A DNA stretch of 64,000 nt from Ascidia mentula. Taxonomy: Eukaryota > Chordata > Ascidiacea > Phlebobranchia > Ascidiidae. Under the pieces are notes generated by a model. It saw nothing but the letters and a program-made list of their open reading frames with translations. It was not told where the DNA came from and ran no database searches. Below, piece by piece: positions 56,243-64,000 of this stretch (position 1 is its first letter; each line of letters begins with the position of its first letter). Location of the stretch: NCBI GenBank assembly GCA_947561715.1, contig OX387204.1:11785001-11849000 (forward strand), in the 5' to 3' direction. A program made the translations under genes and the position numbers.

Positions 56243-57222
56243 TCAAATAGGTAAGTGAATTGTGTACTGGTAGTTTTGGTGCCTGTCTGTTCGGCCGTGG
56301 CACAAATCCAAATCCGCTGAAGTCAAAAGATTGCCAAATTCATCGTACGGTCCGTAGATTGGATATCCGTCAAGAGCGACCCCTGAGAAAAGCACAACAA
56401 GTTAGGCGTCTAATTCTTATCAAGTCGCCACGCGTCAAGAAACAAAGCGAAGCGATACGTACATGTTCGTTATTATAAGTCACAATTATTTGTCAGGTTA
56501 TTTCTTACATCCCCAATACCTAGTATGGAAGACGCATTGTTGCACTGCAGCTCAGTCAGACACAGGGGTGGAACTGTGTAGTGATATCTTCCCAACGCGT
56601 CGACATTTCCCCAGCACGTACCAAAAGACGACGCCCTAGCATTGCCTGCACACAAAACAACAATATAGTATTTTAATCACGACAAAGAAACGCATCATAG
56701 TATTGAATTATTGTTTGACAGGCTTTGTTAATTGCAGTCAACAAAGCCCAAATTACCAGAGTCACAGCAGTTTTCAGTAAATGCGTTGAAAAGCGGAACA
56801 CCGTTGATCGCAAAACCTATTAACCCTTCCGGTAGGCAATTTGACACGCTACTGTCGACTCGTCTGTTTGCCAAATTTGGTATTGCTACCGAATAGAACT
56901 CCTCTTTCACGTTATTTGGAACACCATCTAAACAACATATATAGTTACGATTAATAGAAAGCATTACACACTCGATCTTTGGTAACCACCAGTTTAATTT
57001 AAATCAACAACCTGTTTGGTGATCTGGTATTCCATTGCTCTTTAGGGTGAACGAGAGCTCTCTTGTGTCCGTAATGGTGACATACCCTTGCTTTCCACTG
57101 TATTTTTCAACGTGCGATTTCGATTTAAATGCCGCAAACTCGACTTCAGAAAGTCCACTCACTACGTGTCCATAAATTAGCAAGCAAATAAACCCAACTG
57201 AAGTCTTGTGCTGGACTGCCAT
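56243..57222 (-). CDS. Secreted YHYH-domain protein
   Basis: The YHYH domain (PF14240) is found in secreted proteins of bacteria and eukaryotes, and its function is unknown. Four exons (57222-57012, 56927-56757, 56645-56520, 56382-56243) join in phase 1 throughout and give 215 residues. A signal peptide is visible (HKTSVGFICLLIYGHVVSGL). Domain motifs appear in order: GIPDHQTG, LPEGLIGFAINGVPLFNAF, CWGNVDALGRYHYTVPPLC, LGVALDGYPIYGPYDEFG, CHGRTDRHQNYQYTIHLP. At both places where the family normally has Tyr-His-Tyr-His, this copy reads YHYT and YQYT, so histidines are lost. Eight or more cysteines fit an extracellular protein. The stop follows soon after the last motif, as is typical. Confidence 0.88.
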
Positions 57223-59433
57223 GAGATTTATTGCTAAACCACGCGTGCTTCAATTTACTTCAGAATGAAACCAGACAAATCTTCCTCTTGGCTTTATATC
57301 ACGTCGTCTTCTGGATCGCGACCAAACACAGCATGACCAAACTTTACCCTGTACCCTTTCCTGTTCTGTTCTTTTTAATCATACTTAGTGACGCTGCAAA
57401 TGATTTCACGCAAGCAACGAGACACAAACACATGTGACGTCAAAAAATAGGGCTGTAACACTGTCTATTATGTAGACTGGCGTTTCATTGACCCGCGCGC
57501 TGCTGGTCATAAAAGGTGAGTTCTTGCTTATTACATGCCAAATCACCTTCATGAAAATAGATGTCCACACCGATATAGTGTTGAAGCTCAGCTATACTAA
57601 CAAAATGAGACATTCCGAAAAAAAGAAATGACCGATGTAGCGACAACTATGTGCTCCACTTTTGGTATGAAGCAAAAACGCACCAAACCTCCCACTATTT
57701 ATTTAACCACCGTTCCTGTGTTGCACAATGTAACAACAAACAGATGCATACTTCCGCGTCTGCCGTTTGGCGTTAATTTCTTTTGCAGGTTAAAAACGAA
57801 TCTGTTATCCTGTTTGCTATAAATTCCCAAAACTTCGACAAAGTGAAACGTGTTCAACTTTTTTTCAGCTGTGACCTCAAACAACATTTTTAACCAAAAC
57901 TTGTTGGGTCGTTTATTGTGCGACAGCTAGTTTGGTTATCGTTATTCCCCGTGTTTTTATAACCTGTGCGAAAAGCCTTCACATTCAAAATAGTTTTGTT
58001 TCATTAACAAAACAAAAGGAAGAAAAAGCAGGCAAGAAATTATTAGTTTTTTTCGTAGTTTGCAATTTAGGGAAGACAAACCATTGTCAAGGAAATTAGT
58101 TCTCTTTTTATTGTTTGATCACCGCTCAACATTTTGTGCTCGGAATAAGTAAATGGTAAGATTGGTAAGTGATAGCACAGGACGCAGTTGGCCAGACAGC
58201 GTTCCCTGACGTCTTCGGTAAATGCGCAATTGTGCCTTGTGTCTTGCGACACAAAATGTGACGTCATGGAAAGAAAAAATGCTTGTGATATTTGTCGCTG
58301 TTTACTGTGTTTTTGTAAAGAGTGTGTTTTATTATACACATCACAAATCTATGCCACTTACAAACATTGACATTAGTTCTTTACAATTAACAATCTGTCG
58401 ATGTTGGAGACAACTTACATCCAACATAACCATAGAATACTATGTGTCGGCCTTCTTGGGAAAAGCAAGTGTAAATTGCATGCATTGACATATGTAAACA
58501 TTTGATTTGTTAAATTTGTTTCAATAAACTTTTGGTGATATATTCCATATCGCCAAGATAGTCGTTTCTACAGGATGTCGTAAAATTACGTCTACGGTAC
58601 TGTCTATGAACGGTCAAAGTAACCAACTTCTTCCCGCGATGCTTGCTTTTGATTTCCAGGAAGGGGTTTAATGAAGTTGCACAGTTGCACTTCCTACTGG
58701 GGCATAGTAATAATCATAAATTTGTGCAAAATAGCCATAATGTTACGTCACTTGCGACGATCGTTGATAACAAAATTTCAATTATGAAGAACACATCGTA
58801 TGAAGGTACAACAAATAAAGCAAATACCGTACAGCAGTGCAATTGATTATTTGTGAAATCCTAAGCATTCTCATAGAACTGTAATTGCACTCATTAACTT
58901 TGTAAATTTTGATTTGTGCATAATTTTGCTGCATTTGTCATATTGTTGATTGTAAACCACGATGAAATCATTCGAATCGCTGTAGGCTATTTTATGTAAC
59001 ATGTTAAACATAATTTGGAATTGCTGCGAGTAATCAAGTGCTGTTTTGATTCACCATACCCCAGATTGGAAAGTTTCTTAATTGTGCGGATGATTTGCAA
59101 CGCTTTGTGTATGTTACTAGTTACAGCATTAACTAATTTATCTTGCACGGATTATCAATAAATTTCACAAAAGTATATTTTGCATTGAGTTTTTTTTTGG
59201 CAAATGTTGATTGTGCGGACTAACCTTTTCTTTTTTCCTGCACATGTTCTTAAAAAATTTCATAAATATTCGCGGAAAGTTTATCCTTCTTTTTCTTCTA
59301 ATTTGGGGAGTGTGGTTAATGCAGCTTACCATTATTAATCTGCATTACTTGAAAAAAATAAATCTACATTGGTAAAGCTTTATGCAAAAAAAAAAATTTT
59401 GTAATATTTTTAAACCAGCTTTAGTAATAGAAA
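57223..59433. other. Divergent gap between the YHYH and NUP210 genes
   Basis: About 2.2 kb expected to hold two promoters. It contains dispersed repeat copy 59063-59178 and a small imperfect palindrome at 58532-58556 (TTGGTGATAT / ATATCGCCAA). Open frames here are short and unconvincing. Confidence 0.4.
59063..59178 (+). repeat. Dispersed repeat, family B, copy 2
   Basis: Shares CAGATTGGAAAGTTT, GCATTAACTAATTTATCTTG and GATTATCAATAAATTTCAC with 28173-28296, with about 25-30 percent divergence by eye. It lies about 250 bases upstream of the NUP210 start. Confidence 0.5.

Positions 59434-64000
<4,567 letters not shown>

Noticed and set aside
56251..56478. Plus-strand frame with many Arg/Lys codons after a possible 39-base intron
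   Set aside because: It is the complement of the last YHYH exon and its intron, whose splice sites and domain motifs are much better supported. A 39-base intron is also implausibly short.

Overview
The window looks like nuclear DNA of a solitary ascidian, most likely a Ciona species. The evidence is AT-rich, compact, intron-dense DNA with GT-AG introns of a few hundred bases, chordate gene families with divergent sequences, and a full-length myomaker gene, a family reported only from vertebrates and tunicates. I assembled exons by hand from splice sites and checked that reading phase is kept at every join unless stated. The species is an inference.

Layout, left to right. (1) 1-252: first two exons of an unrecognised Q/N/P-rich protein on the minus strand. 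(2) 2326-2836: POLR2J/RPB11. (3) 4489-7049: a Trp-rich multi-pass membrane protein, probably TspO/MBR-like. (4) 7204-8145: myomaker (MYMK), convergent with the previous gene. (5) 8740-12940: the nucleolar DEAD-box helicase DDX27, divergent from MYMK. (6) 13382-14361: a FAM210A/B-type mitochondrial protein. (7) 14987-15802: a small AXH-domain (ataxin-1-like) protein. (8) 18275-22020: an SLC6 sodium-coupled transporter. (9) 24164-26849: a mucin-like type I membrane protein with two alternative signal-peptide first exons. (10) 27592-43718: a very long ARHGAP12/15/27-type RhoGAP gene (SH3-WW-WW-PH-RhoGAP) with an apparent internal second start at 38328. (11) 44858-53064: the SIN3 co-repressor scaffold. 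(12) 54136-55068: an unrecognised 265-residue protein with possible double hot-dog fold. (13) 55876-56238: a small candidate membrane-protein ORF. (14) 56243-57222: a secreted YHYH-domain protein. (15) 59434 to the right edge: the N-terminal part of the pore membrane nucleoporin NUP210.

The genes form no single pathway. They are mostly housekeeping functions (transcription, ribosome biogenesis, chromatin repression, nuclear pore, mitochondria) mixed with cell-surface and signalling genes. Non-coding DNA carries short dispersed repeats. One family, with copies in a DDX27 intron and a RhoGAP intron, has a CTGATGA...GAAAC core resembling a hammerhead ribozyme. Other repeats are a second pair of related sequences, a near-perfect 73-bp palindrome, a 160-bp inverted-repeat element and microsatellites. 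A GC-richer stretch with a decayed reading frame lies inside the largest RhoGAP intron. I recognised no rRNA, convincing tRNA or CRISPR.
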